A stretch of DNA of 64,000 nt. Origin: Thunnus maccoyii. Lineage: Eukaryota; Chordata; Actinopteri; Scombriformes; Scombridae. Location of the stretch: assembly GCF_910596095.1 (NCBI RefSeq), contig NC_056548.1:4179151-4243150 (forward strand), given 5' to 3'. The position numbers were made by a program, and so were the translations under genes. Below the pieces are notes generated by a model. It searched no databases. It saw only the letters and a program-made list of their open reading frames with translations, and was not told the DNA's origin. Shown here in pieces: positions 1 to 15,000 of this stretch. Within the stretch, counting starts at the first letter, position 1. Each line of letters starts with the position of its first letter.

Positions 1-28
1 CCTGTCCAACACACTGATGAATGCTTAC

Positions 29-202
29 CCAAGAGACTCCAGTTTACAGTGTGGACTCTCAAGTCCAGCTGACAGCAGTTTTACTCCTAAATCCTGCAGG
101 TCATTATTACTCAGATCCAGTTTCCTCAGACTACAAGACTGAGTGCTCAGAATGGATGAGAACTCTTGACAACAGTTCCCTCTGAGGTAGGTCTGATCCA
201 AC
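29..202 (-). CDS. LRR exon 3 of the NLRC3-like gene
   Basis: A 174-bp phase 2-2 exon with acceptor ending cag before 202 and donor GTAAGC at 28-23. The translation holds the LRR core [20 protein letters not shown] and ends [10 protein letters not shown]. Length and phase match the two LRR exons further upstream in the gene. The donor shows that at least one more exon follows outside the window. Confidence 0.88.
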
Positions 203-3024
203 CTGATAAGATGGAGACATTTTGTATTTTAGGTGTTAAGGTTTCAAGAGTAACTTTCTCTGGACAAAGAGGGGTCTACTGTTTATCTGCTGCAAAGAGA
301 TTCTAAAAGATACTTACAGAAATACAACTTCAGATTATCAGGGCATCACATAGATAAAGATGACATTTTGTAAAAAGCTGGAATATGAAGGCTTTCTTCA
401 ATGTAATTTGATCAATGTAAACATTTAAGACAAAACACGAAGGGAACAGGCAATACCATTGTTGCAGAACACTGTTATACAAAAGCATCATAAACCGCTC
501 TAACCTGAGATTCTCCAGTTTACAGTGTGGACTTCTCAGTCCATCAGAGAGCAGCTTCACGTCAGAATCATGCATGTGGTTGTTACTCAGATCCAACTTC
601 CTCAGACTGGAGGACTGGGAGCTGAGAACTGCAGCCAGAGCTTTATAGCTTCCCTCTGAAAGTGTGCAGCCTGTCAATCTGAGGAAGCAATAGATATAGA
701 ATAGATAGATAGATTAGACAGACAGACAGATTAGATAGATTAAACCGACCGACAGAACGACAGACAGAACGACAGACCGACAGATAGATAGATAGCAATA
801 ACATATAACAACAAATGACAAACAAATGACAATAAATTAAAAGGCAGAATTGCAGGTCTGCATATCAAGACACTAGGTATTGAATATTCACAGTACATGC
901 AATATATTAATCAAAAACAGAATAGTAATAGTAGAGAAAAAGAGTAATACGATGCACAAGACAAAGTGGCAATGAATAATAAATATACTGTATACAATAC
1001 AAGTCTGATGAAAAACAATATTTACAGATGTAGTGCAATGGTGTGTAATGCAATGGTGTGTCATACAGAGGTGAGCTGATGTGCAGTGTTATAGTGAGCA
1101 GTAAGAATGATATCCTGTATAGTTCTTTATGACAGGAGAGCTGAATGAGTCTGTTGGAAAATGAGCTCCTCAGTCTCTGTAGGGTGTCATGGAGGGGGTG
1201 GGCTGAATTGCTCATGATGGAGAGCAGTTTGTTCAGTGACCTCCTGTTCCTCACTGACTCAAACATCTCCAAACATGATTCTCACAATGCCACCGGGAAA
1301 CCAGTCTGAAATCGTTGAGGCCAGATGGGATGGCTTTCTTAGGTAGTGGTACTAAACAAGATGTTTTCCTATCACCAGTATCTTTCCCTGCATCAGACTC
1401 AGGTTGAAGATGTGATGCAGGATACCAGACAGCTGGGTAGCACAGGACTTTAAGACCCTGGGACTGATATGAACAGGGCCTGCAGCCTTGCCTTGGTGAA
1501 CACTCTCCAGCTGTCTCTTAACTTGGCCAATCATCACAGTCATGCGGGTGGGGGTGTGGTTATCACTGTGGAGAGTGCAGTTGGGCAGATGTGGTCAGGG
1601 GTGCTCAGCAATGGGGGATGGGGGAAAAACAGAGTTTGAATTGGTGTCTGAGGCACTGTTTACACCTGGTATTAACATCCATCTCGGGTGATCCGATCAC
1701 AAGTGGACAGCTCTAAATACAGGTGTAGACGCATTGAGGATGGATTGAGATCCGATCACTCAGACCACATTGGGAGGTGGTCTGGGCCACATGTGGCCAC
1801 ATTCTTTTAGTAATGTAATCGCAATGCATCCTTGACCACATTGAAGGACCGCCTACTCACTGACGTCTATTTTCTGACAGACTAGGGAGGGAATTGCATT
1901 GCTGCCTCCTGGTCCAAAGCTGTGTTCAACTTGTTTGATAACAGGATAAACAAATTATTTTGTTTTTCATGTGAATTAAAAAATGTAATTGTTCTGACAC
2001 CAGTCCGTGTTTATTGTAAATCAGTGACACCTTCAGGCAGGTTGAGGTACTGTGCTTTCAAGGTTATTTCAAAGATGCTGTATCCTCCATGTTGTTTTTT
2101 AGTTTACACAGCACAGCCAAGCAGCACACATGCAGGCTCTGTGCAGCCCCAAAGAGTTTTTCATTTGATCCTTGGAGTAGATCTGTCTGTGAGCACAGTT
2201 ACCTACCTTTGTAATTTAGTCATGTGCTTCAGAAACACTGTTAAGAGGATTTGTTGTTGTTTATGAGAAGAGTTAACTAGCTGCTGAGTTAATAATCTAA
2301 ACTAATCTCTAGCATAGGCTACATTTTAAGTTAACACATTAATGCAAATTTATGTTGGTTGGTCTGTGTAAGTTGTATAGGCTAACTGTTACCTCATTTG
2401 GAAGCTTGTGAAGAAGAAAATTGTTATAATATTGTTGCACATATTTCATTGCAACTGTGTGACGTATTATGTATTCTTGTGTTTGTGATTGCAGTTTTAC
2501 AATCTCAAGCTTCAGTAAATCACACTCAACATGAAGTACAGCCTACTGAGTCTTGTGTTAGCTATCTGTCTACCTATGCAGTATGACGCATCTGCGAGGG
2601 CAGAATAGTAATCCACCTCCCATTTTTTCCTGTTTTTCCAGTTCCCCTAACTGGTTTCCCTCTTCAAATCGACAATTAGAATAGTAATTAAACCAAAAAG
2701 AAACTAACTTATTTTTTGCTTGTATGTAAAAATATATCAGAAGCAAAACGTTGCTGGATAGTTTCTTCTGTCCTGTCAAGTTAACTACAGTTTTTAATTT
2801 TGCTGTGCTGCTCGACATAATGGAATTCAGAATTTATCAGGAGGGTGACTGCTTTACTCCAAACAGTATGAACAGCATGTAACAGCTGACCCATTGGATG
2901 TGTAGCAGAAAACAGAACATTATTAACATTAGATCCTGACCGATCCTTTCGCTTTCGGCGTGTTGGAGGTTTGAATAATCAGTGAGGTTATGCTGCTGTG
3001 TCTCGTGCGTAAATCCGCACAGCT

Positions 3025-3059
<35 letters not shown>

Positions 3060-6000
3060 AGTGGTCACTCAGGACGCATGTTAATGCCAGGTGTAAACAG
3101 ACGTAATTAAAGCTGTCCACTTGTGATTGGATCACCTGAGACGCATGTTAATATTAGGTATAAACAGGGCCTGAGAGGGTGTAAAGACTGGTCCAGTGTG
3201 GGAAGGCCCAGCAAGGGGGCCTGTGCTGAATATGTTAAAAAACAAGTGGGAACTCATGGGTGGGGCCAGTGGGAGAAACACTATTCTGCATATACAGTGG
3301 CCTGCACAACACAGAAGCAAACCCAGAAGCTAGAAACTATTTTTGGTGTATGCACCAGGCAAGCAATTCTTATTAGACTGAATGGGCGCCATTTTCAGTC
3401 TGATATCCTGCTCTTATAATACATTTATGGTATAGTGCCATCACCGTTATCATGTGTCTAGACAGACATGACAGACAGACAGGTTGACAGAGGATGTCAC
3501 CAAGAACTTCAGCTTACATGGAAATGAGAGCTTGACAATATAACTCAGTCTAAAATCACATCTTCCTGTAAATGTGCTCAGTGAAACGTAAATATCAATT
3601 TTATACCTGGTTAGTTACCAGGGTAGGGACATATTAATTTGAATGTAGTTGTAGTTACAACTGTGCAAAGCCGCCACTGTGAGAGTGCAATTTGACTGAG
3701 CCAATTATAAACAGATTTGCTGTACTGAATGATTGGTATGGAGAAAATATCTTAAATCAATGAAGAAAAAATTGTCACTTAGACTAACCTGAGAGTTTCC
3801 AGTCGACAATCTGCATGCTCCAGTGCTTTCGAGAGCTGCTGCACTCCTGAATCCTGCAGATTGTTGTAACCTAGATCCAGCTCTCTCAAACTAGATGACT
3901 GGGAGGTTAGAACTGAGGCCAGAGCATCACAACTTCGCCATGACAGTTTACAGCTACTCATTCTGAATAAAAAAGGAAAAAAAAAACAGTTAGTTTTTCT
4001 TTTTTCCCCATCCATCCAATAATCCATTGATTTTCTAACCTACTTTCTAACACCTGTTAAAAGTCACTGATTGACTGCTTCACACATTGGGCAATAGGCA
4101 GGGTATGCCTTGAACAAGTCGCCCATTTATCACAAGTCTAAAGGTCTGGTTATTACAATTCCATCCTGAAAATATTGTTTCCCATTTACTTCAATTGAAG
4201 TCCATCCAATGTGCAAATATAGGCATACATTTCCTGTTTCAGTGCAATCACCAGCCAGCTCCGGCAGATTTTCAGGTCAGAGTTCACCTTTGTTCAACTT
4301 TGACAGGGTAGATGTGCTAATTTGGCCAATAAAAACATTGCTGCACTGTTGGAAATTGAATTATTATTCCAGTGTATTCACCATTTAAGTAAATCATCAC
4401 ATTACCAGATTACTAACTGTAACGTCACTCTTATAGACTGTTTACAGTTTGTGATCACTTTTTACCCGCATCTAAACCATGACATTAAGACCTTTATAGG
4501 GCCGAGAACGGGGAAATTCTGTTGATTCCAGACGTAATGTGAATGTACCTTAACACATACAGTAGACAACCATTCAGACCTGCAAGCAATTTAAATTCGC
4601 CAATTCACCTAACTTACGTGTGGACTATGGGAGGACACAAGACACTAAAGGAAACTCATGCAGGTACGGGAAGGACATGCCAAATCCTGGAAGATTTAAA
4701 CTCTGGACCTTCTTCCTGTGAGGTGACATGGCTAATCACTGCCATGCTTTTTTCATTATTATGTCTAAAATACTATAGAAATAACAAATATATTCAATTA
4801 GTCCAAGTATCTATAAACGTACACAGATTTTGTGGAGGCTTTCACCACTGGCAGCAGCCTCAGCAGACCCAGCTCTGAAGCAGAGTATTTCTTCAGGTCA
4901 AACACATCCAGATCGTTTCCTGATGACAGTATGATGAAGACTAGAGCTGACCACTGAGCAGGAGAGAGTTTTTCTGCGGTGAGACTTCCTGAGCTCAAGT
5001 ACTGCTGGATATCCAGCTCTAGTGAGTGATCATTCAGCTCATTCAGACAGTAGAACAGATTGATTTTTCTCTCTGCAGAGGATTCCTCCCCAGTCTTCTT
5101 CTTGATGTACTCAATTGTTTCCTGATTGGTCCGTGATCCTCCTTCTGATCCTGTCACCAGGCCTTGTAGGAGTGCCTGATTGGTCTGCAGTGACAGACCC
5201 AGAAGGAAGCGGAGGAACAAGTCCAGGTGTCCATTTGGACTCTGTAAGGCCTTGTTCACTGCAATTTGGTGGAGGCATTTTAGGTCAGATTTTTCATGTA
5301 CTGCATTAGACCTTTGACAGTCGGTTTGTTCTTCTGACAACAGATTGACTCCAGAGTTGATGAATGTCAGATGGACATGAAGAGCAGCCAGAAACTCCTG
5401 AACGCTCAGATGGATGAAGCAGAACACCTTGTCCTGGTACAGCCCTCTCTCCTCTTTAAAGACCTGTGTGAAAACTCCTGAGTACACTGAAGCTGCTCTG
5501 ATATTGATGCCACACTCTGTCAGGTCTGATTCATAGAAGATCAGGTTGCCTTTCTGCAGCTGCTCAAACGCCAGTTTTCCCAGAGACATGATCATCTTCT
5601 TGTTCTTTTTGTTCCAGACTGGATCTGTCTCAGCTCTTCTATAATACTTGACATTCTTCAGTTTGGACTGAACCACAAGGAAGTGGATGTACATCTCAGT
5701 CAGGGTCTTGGGCAGCTGTCCTCCCTCTCTGCTCTTCAAAACATCCTCCAGAACTGTAGCAGTGATCCAGCAGAATACTGGGATGTGGCACATGATGTGG
5801 AGGCTTAGTGATGTCTTGATGTGGGAGATGATTCTGCTGGCCTGCTCCTCATCTCTGAATCGCTTCCTGAAGTACTCCTCCTTCTGCGGGTCACTGAACC
5901 CTCTCACCTCTGTCACCATGTCGACAAACTTAGGAGGGATCTGATTGGCTGCTGCAGGTCGTGTGGTTATCCAGAGGCGAGCAGAGGGAAGCAGTTTCCC

Positions 6001-9000
6001 CCTGATGAGGTTTGTCAGCAGCACATCCACTGAGGTGGACTCTGTAACATCAGTAAGGATCTCATTGTTGCGGAAGTCCAGAGGAAGTCGGCACTCATCC
6101 AGACCGTCAAAGATGAACACAACTTGGAACTCTTTAAAGCTGCAGATAGCTTCTTCTTTGGTCTCATTGAAGAATTGATGAACAAGGTCCACCAAGCTGT
6201 ACTTTTTCTCTTTCAGCAAATTCAGCTCTCTGAAAGTGAATGGAAATGTGAACTGTATCTTGTGGTTAGCTTTGCCTTCAGCCCAGTCGAGAGCGAACTT
6301 CTGTGTTAAGACTGTTTTCCCAATGCCAGCCACTCCCTTGGTCAAAAGGGTTCGTACAGGTTGATCTCTTTCAGGTGTCTGGGTAAAGATTTCTTGACAT
6401 TTGATTGTTGACTCAGGTCTTTCTGTCTTCCTGGACACTGCTTCAATCTGTCTGACCTCATGTTCATCATTGACCTCTCCTGTCCCTCCCTTTGTGATGT
6501 AGAGCTCTGTGTAGATTTGATTTAGAAGAGTTGGATTTCCTGCCTTAGCAATCCCCTCAAACACACACTGAAACTTCTTCTTCAGATTAGATTTGAGTTT
6601 ACGTTGGCACATGACAGCAGGCATTCCTGATTGACAAAACAACAAACAGGATAAATGATGATGATGTTAGTAGGAAACAAAGAGAGGAATTTTGTTTTCT
6701 AGAATCAATATGAGTTTATGAGTAAATATTAGTAACAAAAACACTGTGGAGGAGATATGTAAATCTCAGCTGTTCAGTTTTGGTTTATGAGGTACAAATC
6801 CATGCACAGGTGGAGTGGTTAGATGTAGATGAGATCAGGTAAATATTTAAATGAAGCTTTGGTGAAAGTTCAATAAGGAAGATTTCTACCTTCACATTCT
6901 GCACATTCTGTCTTTATTCATTAGTGGGTGAATGGTGCTGTTTCCTCCTGTTCTATTTTGTCTGTCACTTCTGTATTCTCATGCTTTCAAAATCCCTTCA
7001 TTCTCAATTGCTGCGTCACTGTACCTGATCAATGATATTTCTACCCACGTTCCTCACGCCAATCAGACTCTTGATATCATTCTTTAAATATTGTTGCAAT
7101 TCTGCCATTCTGTCTTTCAGACCTATATTACACAGCACACCTCCTCCTATCACCACCATGACCTCCGTGATTATCAGGAAGACTTGTCCAAAAGTATCCA
7201 TCAACCACCTGCTGGCTCCACTCCACCACCACCTGTGTCTAGACTCTGCAGGGATCCTGTCCTATCTCTTATCTTCATAAGGGCCTACACTTTATGAAGA
7301 TGCTTCACATCAATGGAGTCTTAACACCAAAACCTTTCTTTGTGTCTTACCGCAATAAATATTGTTACTCACTTTCAATTGAGCTCTCTTCATTGAACTG
7401 AAGTTGATACACTATATATCTTCACTCACAGTATAATAACACACATTACATTTGTGACACAGAGAGTCCTGGTGTTGGATTGGTTCTCAGTATCAGCAGA
7501 TATCCTGAGTTGAGGTATTTTAATAGAAATTGAGAGAAAAAGCCAGATCTGTGCATCCTCAACACAACGCAGCATCACTACGTTGAAATAACTGATTATC
7601 ACATAACCTGACTGTTTTTACGTTAAACAGAAAAAAGAATCACAAAGATCATAAGGTGATCCTGTACAGTTCCCATCAAGTAAACTTTATATGCAACTGT
7701 ATACACTGAAGCCTAACATTTTGTTTTAGCAAGCAAACCTTTAGCATTGCAAAGCAGTTTTGAGATCTGGTACAAATCAATTGAAACCAAAACAGTCAAG
7801 TAATAGAAAGTAAGACAAACAAAAGTTCTGGAGGTCAAATACAAAAATAAGTGAAATCATAACTATTTTCATTTCAAACCAAAAACCATCACAATTAGTT
7901 TTTCCATTTGCTTGCAGTTCCTACATGTTTGGTTGCACTCCCACAAGCTTCCCTCTCAGTGCAAAAGTTTTTGTTTGGCATGTTTGCGCGGTACGTGGTG
8001 TAAGTAATGTGTCTCTATTGGCCAGTCAACCTTGGAGTGACAGTGTGAGGAGCTAAGACTTTAGCTGGATGCCCATGACGTTTCCAGGACAGTCAAATTG
8101 CTGGAGACAACCATGGATGGAAACAGCAGATAATAAATACAAATAGTCTTTTGGTCTCAAATGATATGTATCAGATATCACAACAATTTTTTGTTTGCTA
8201 GTGAATATTTTTTCAGTGCAATTAGATATTTTTTGATTGCAATCCAAAAGGTTTGCTCTCACATATTTTATGACTGCTCTTTAAAGACACGAAATTACCC
8301 CCATAGTTGAAGAGATGGCTTATATTTGATGACAAGTCAAATATAACTTGTAAGTTTATTATCTATTCATGGGTTATATTTATGCGGTTTATTATCATTT
8401 TTGAAAATGTAAGGAATTGGTATGCAGCTCTGGTATGAAGTGATTTGAACCCTGAGCGATTTGGACCTGTACAGTTTAACCCATGTTCAGGACTTCCTTA
8501 ACCAGTGTCCACATTTATAACAGTTTAGAAATTCAGTCATATCCTATTTCCTCTTTCCTTCATGTTAAAAGTATTAAAATCCTCTTACTGCTCTGCAGAA
8601 TGTCAGCCATCTCCTCCTGCTTCAGTCTCTTCAAGAAGTGCAGTGTGATCTTCAGAAATGACTCTGTGCTGCTCCTCCTCTGCTCTTCATCTTCAATGTC
8701 CATTACTTCCTCATCCTTGCTCTGCATCTCTGAAGATTCTGCATAATCTGGAGTCAGAGCTAACCGGAACATCTTCAGCTCATTCTTCACAAAAGTGACA
8801 ATGCTCTCCTCAAGCAGCTGGAACACAGTAACCCATGAATTCAATATAATACTAAACTCAAAGAAAAATTCCATCTTGCACAGATTAAAGACCTACTGGT
8901 CTGAAATGTTCAGTACTACTATTAATGTAATCAAATTTTTTACACACACAAGAAAAAAGTATTGTTGCACGTTTACAAACCATAAATACAGAGTCCAGGT

Positions 9001-12000
9001 CTATTTGATCCAGCAGAGCAGACTGACAATGGGGAACTTCAGTTCTGTGAAGGAATTTATTAGATCCTATTATGTCTTGACTTACACACAAATACATGCA
9101 TTTAATACATGCTAAAATGAGGCTTCAGCAGTCTGAGTTACTTAAATCAGGTTGGTATCATCTAAAGTTACAGTCTGTTTAATACAAAATTCCCTCATTT
9201 GAGAGGATGCAACTCAGTGAGCATGATATCCAATATTGTATCCAGTGATCTACTGAAAGGAAACAAACCATATTGCTTTCATAATCAATATTAATCCTCA
9301 CCTCTGATCATCAGAAAAGCTTCCTTCTTTGAATGCCATAAGGATATCCTTTGACTGATCAGTTTTCATGGACACACAGCTGGGTACAGGAGAGGCTTCT
9401 CTTGTCAACTTTTTCCTGAAAGAAACACAGGAAATCACTTACACTGCACATGGTAGATGCTGAGATTGATGCTAATTTTATAACACTTTCTTTACATATT
9501 TGCTTTTATATGTTCATCATTTTGTTTTCATTTCAGATTGTGTGTATGAAGAACTTTTTGGAGAATAAAAATGTGTGCTGAAAAAAACATTCTCTAGACA
9601 AGTATCATTTAAAGAATGAGTGCAGTAAGATATTATGTTAGTAAAACCTTACTTCTTTTTATGTGAGGAGTGTCTCTCTCTAAAATTAATGAGACGACCC
9701 TTTGACTGATCACTCTTCATGGACACCAAGCTGGGTACAGGAGAAGCTTCTCTTGTCAACTTTTTCCTGAAAGAAACACAGGAAATCACTTACACTGCAC
9801 ATAGTAGATGCTGAGATTGATGCTAATTTTATAACACTTTCTTTACATATTTGCTTTTATATGTTCATCATTTTGTTTTCATTTCAGATTGTGTGTATGA
9901 AGAACTTTTTGGAGAATAAAAATGTGTGCTGAAAAAAACATTCTCTAGACAAGTATCATTTAAAGAATGAGTGCAGTAAGATATTATGTTAGTAAAACCT
10001 TACTTCTTTTTATGTGAGGAGTGTCTCTCTCTAAAATTAATGAGACGACCCTTTGACTGATCACTCTTCATGGACACCAAGCTGGGTACAGGAGAAGCTT
10101 CTCTTGTCAACTTTTTCCTGAAAGAAACACAGGAAATCACTTGCACTGCACATGGTAGATGCTGAGATTGATGCTAATTTTATTACACTTCTTTTTCATA
10201 TGTGCTTTTATATGTTCATCATTTTGTTTTCATTTCAGATTGTGTGTGTGAAGAACATTTTGGAAAATAAAAATGTGTGCTAAAAAAAACCTTCTCTAGA
10301 CCAGTATCACTTAATGCATGAATGCAGTAAGATTTTATGTTAGTAAAAGCTTACTTCTTTTTATGTGAGGAGTGTCGTTCTTTAAAATTAAGGGGGTGAC
10401 CCTTTGACCTGTCACTCTTCATGGACACCAAGCTGGGTACAGGAGAAGCTTCTCTTGTCAACTTTTTCCTGAAAGAAACACAGGAAATCATTTAAACTGC
10501 ACAATGTAGGTGCTGAGATTGAAGTTCACACTCAAGATCTACTGATAGTGGATCAACAATGTTAAAACAGTGCTTCACAAATTTAGCATTACACTCCTAA
10601 AACACTGTTGGACTCATGAAGGAAGTTTTTTTAAAAGGATCAAAATCAATGCACCAGAGATTTCGTCTTTTTTTATTCCAGACATTTTTCTTCCTTGTGT
10701 AAACCTGTTGCCTACATTAACCAGGATGCAACTTGACCGCTGACAGTTCTGGCCAAGATTCCAGTGTGTTATGCTAGTAGCGGCTAATACAGCCTGGAGC
10801 TGTTAGCCTCCAGCAAGGATGAGGAATGGGCTACAGAGGTCTGGTAACCTCACTTCTTTCTAACTCCACACCCTCACATTTTTTCATTTTCAAAATTGTA
10901 GTCTTCAGCCCGAAATGACGCTGACTAAAGTGACATCACTTGAGGCTATTTATCAGAGTTCACACAGCTCCCTTTGGAGACACAATAGACTTTATACTAC
11001 TTTTTCCACATGTACAGTATGTGAAACACCAGGAAAAACACTTTAAATATAGGTACTATTTTTTTCAAGTCTGTATCAATACAATACTGATGTGCCAGTA
11101 TGTACATGGAAATGAGTCTGGATCGCTGTAACAATTCCTCCTCTCCACACTGGCCTTGAAGCTGTTCTCTGGGAACAAGACTACACTGTAAGAAATGGGG
11201 GACCAAATCCACAGCCCTTATTCTGTGAAAATATGCACTCCAGAGTTCAGCTGAGGCTAAAATGAGGCTTCAGCAGTCTGAGTTACTTAAATCAGGTTGG
11301 TATCATCTAAAGTTACAGTCTGTTTAATACAAAATTCCCTCATTGCAGAGGATGCAACTCGGTGAGCATGATATCCAATATTGTACCCAGTGATCCACTG
11401 AAAGGAAACAACCCATTTTTCTTTCATAATCAATATTAATCCTCACCTCTGATCAACAGAAAAGCTTCTATCTTTGAATGCCAAAGGGTAATCCTTTGAC
11501 TGATCACTCTTCATGGACACTAAGCTGAGTACAGGAGAAGCTTCTCTTTTCAACTTTTTCCTGAAAGAAACACAGGAAATCACTTGCACTGCACATGGTA
11601 GATGCTGAGATTGATGCTAATTTTATAACACTTGTTTTTCATATTTGCTTTTATATGTTCATCATTTTGTTTTCATTTCAGATTGTGTGTGTGACTGCAT
11701 GTGTGTGAAGAACATTTTGGAAAATAAAAACATGTGCTGAAAAAAAACCTTCCCTAGACAAGTATCACTCAAAGCATGAATGCAGTAAGATTTTATGTTA
11801 GTAAAAGCTTACTTCTTTTTATGTGAGGAGTGTCTCTCTCTAAAATTAAGGGGGTGACCCCTTGACCTGTCACTCTTCATGGACACCAAGCTGGGTACAG
11901 GAGAGGCTTCTCTTTTCAACTTTTTCCTGAAAGAAACATAGGAAATCATTTAAACTGCACAATGTAGGTGCTGAGATTGAAGTTCAAACTCAAGATCTAC

Positions 12001-15000
12001 TGATAGTGGATCAACACTGTTAAAACAGTGCTTCACAAATTTAGCATTACACTCCTAAAACACTGTTGGACTCATGAAGGAAGTTTTTTTTTTCTTAAAA
12101 AAGGATCAAGATCAATGCACCAGAGATTTTATCTATTTCATTCCAGAGATTCTTTTTCCTTGTGTAAATCTGTTGCCTACATTACCCAGAATGCAACTTG
12201 ACCGCTCGCTGACAGTTCTGGACAAGATTTCAATGTGTTATGCTCATGGATGTATGGCTGGATAGGGCTGGATAGGGCGCCGCCACTCAGCCTTGCAGCC
12301 AATTTTTGCTGGTGGTCACTAGCGGTATTGCAATGAAAAATCCACCTGCGGCCCAAAAAGCATTTTCCCCATAGACCACCATTGTAAAAGAGACGTCTGT
12401 AAAACCGTTGACAGGACACCTTGAACTTCAAACAAGGTCAATTATGAATCTTTCCTTTATGAACTTTTGATCCATGTACGTTTTATTTTTGTAAAACTGT
12501 TGTAGGGGAATGAGCAGGCAATTCAGAGCCAGGTCACTACGACCCAGGTCATCATGACTTGTACTGATGCCAAACGTGTCAGCCCACCAAACAAACAGGA
12601 GACATCTGGAATATTGAGAAAGGGGCAAAGTACTCCACACACACACACAGAGTGCAGAGACAAAATTAAGAAATGTCCCCATAGTGCAGAGACACCTACT
12701 CACATTTGGTCAAAGTTTAAGATAAGTGAAATTGAGAAAAGTTCCCCCTTTGGGATAGCTAGAGTCTGGTAAACAAGATGAAACCTGTCCACAGATACAC
12801 ACACACAGCCTGTCTTCAGTATAAAAAGGCATGTCACGTTCTGTAACGTTGGAAGATATCTCTGACTACGTTGGTAGTAGGGCCGCTGTGAATAAAGAGA
12901 TCCCCCATCTGACACCTGTGTCTCGACCATCTGATTCCTCTATGATCCATCTCTTTCTGCCACAACACTTTCCTCGAGCCGAGAAAAGCGATTTAAAAAT
13001 CTGTGACGTCACCACAATGTATCACCACAGTCTATGGGCCGAGCGGGAACTCGTGGGCAGGACCAGCGGGGGAATCACTATTGTGCATACTCAGTGGGCC
13101 ACACAACGTGGAAGCAAACCCAGAAGCTAGAAACCTCTTTTGGCATATGAGCAAATCTTTTAGGACTGAATGGGCACAATTTTTAGTCCGGTATCCAGCT
13201 CTTATAATACATCCATGGTCATGCTAGTAGCGGCTAATGTAGCCTGGAGCTGTTGGCCTCCATGAGAGATGAGGAGCGGGCTACAGAGGTCTGGTAACCT
13301 CACTTCTTTCTAACTCCACACCCCCAAATTTTTCTTTTTCAAAATTGTTGTCTTCAGCCCTGAAATGACGCTGACTAAAGTGACATCACTTGAGGCTATT
13401 TATCAGATTTCACCACCAGGATGTGCCAGTTTTTTCATGGAAATGGGTCTGGATCGCTGTAACAATTCCTCCTCTCCACACTGACCTTGAACCTATTCTC
13501 TGGGAGCGAAACTACACTGTAACAGGCCTCAGCAGTCTGAGTTACTTAAATCAGGTTGGTATCATCTAAAGTTACAGTCTGTTTAATACAAAATTCCCTC
13601 ATTGCAGAGGATACAACTCAGGGGGCATGATATCCTGTATTGTACCCAGTGAATCTACTGAAAGGAAACAAACCATTTTGCTTACATAATCAATGTTAAT
13701 CCTCACCTCTGATCATCAGAAAAGCTTCGATCTTTGAATACCAAAGGGATATCAATTGACTGATCACTCTTCATGGACACATAGCTGGGTACAGGAGAGG
13801 CTTCTCTTTTCAACTTTTTCCTAAAAGAAACACAGGAAATCACTTACACCGCATATGGTAGATGCTAAGATTGAAGTTCACACTCAAGATCAGATAAAAA
13901 CCCAAATAGAGCGGATCGATCAGTGTAGTCCTTTCTGCTCTGTCAATGCTGAAACTGATAATCAAACTGGATGCCCATGCTGTGTTTGAAGCATCTGGTG
14001 CTGACAGTCAATAGCCATGTGGGATAACCTGTATTTTATGTGTAATGATGATAGCCCCACAGGTGGTGCAGGTCTTTTATTATTCCTTCTCATATGTCTT
14101 AAGAAAACATAATGTTTCAAACCGGAATTTTGCAGGAATACAAAAATCAATTAAAATCATGAATTGACCCCAAGCTTGAAAAAAAAAAAAAAAAAAGGCC
14201 ATATCGCCCAGCTCTACTTTACATGACAAAGAAAATTTCGTTCACCTCCATGAATGGAGTGGTGGCAAAAATCTCAACCTGGACAAACAAAACCAAAACT
14301 ACATGCTATCGACTAGATGCCACTAGAGATTTTTTCTTTTTGTAATTTTCCTCTGTTAATGGCATACTGAATTATGAAAACATGCTTTCATAACCCGAGT
14401 AAATGCACTGAGGAACAGTAGTTTGTTGTCTACACTGCAGCACAACATCAGTAGTTTCAGTCTTCCATCAGTGTGCACTAAATGTCTGCTCTTTAAGGGA
14501 AATGTGTTCATTAAATGTCTGATCAATGCGAACATTATAAAAATAACATAATGTTCAGTTACTCTGTCTCTAAAGAATGCTTGTTTTTACATAATTCTTG
14601 GATGCATATTGACCAGTCACTCTTCATGGGCATACTGTGTAGAAGAAAGACTGATCTTTGCTGCTGCATTCAAAAATAATGAATTGGTATTTTTTTTTAG
14701 TTAGTAATAACTTTTATTATTAAAAAGAAGAGAAAAGGTATATGGGGGAACATGAGAAATGCTCCTTTTATGCCATCATGAAACCAAAAAAATATGGCAC
14801 TTCTGCAATTATACATTTCTCCCTTTTGGTTTCTGACTTTTGTCTTTGAGGAGAACACACGACAAGTGATTTACAGAGCAGATATGTATGCTTTAGTAGA
14901 CAGAAAATATGAAACTCAATTTCAGATGGACTTAAACACAACACACAATGAGTTATATGAATATGTATGGTAAAGTGATTTCACTGCTAAGCTCTGATAT

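Noticed and set aside
2837..3058. ORF starting with Arg-Glu repeats
   Set aside because: Translation of the (TC)n tract in a transposon.
5115..6309. Plus-strand ORFs of 61-85 codons over the NACHT exon
   Set aside because: Antisense shadows of the FISNA-NACHT coding exon.
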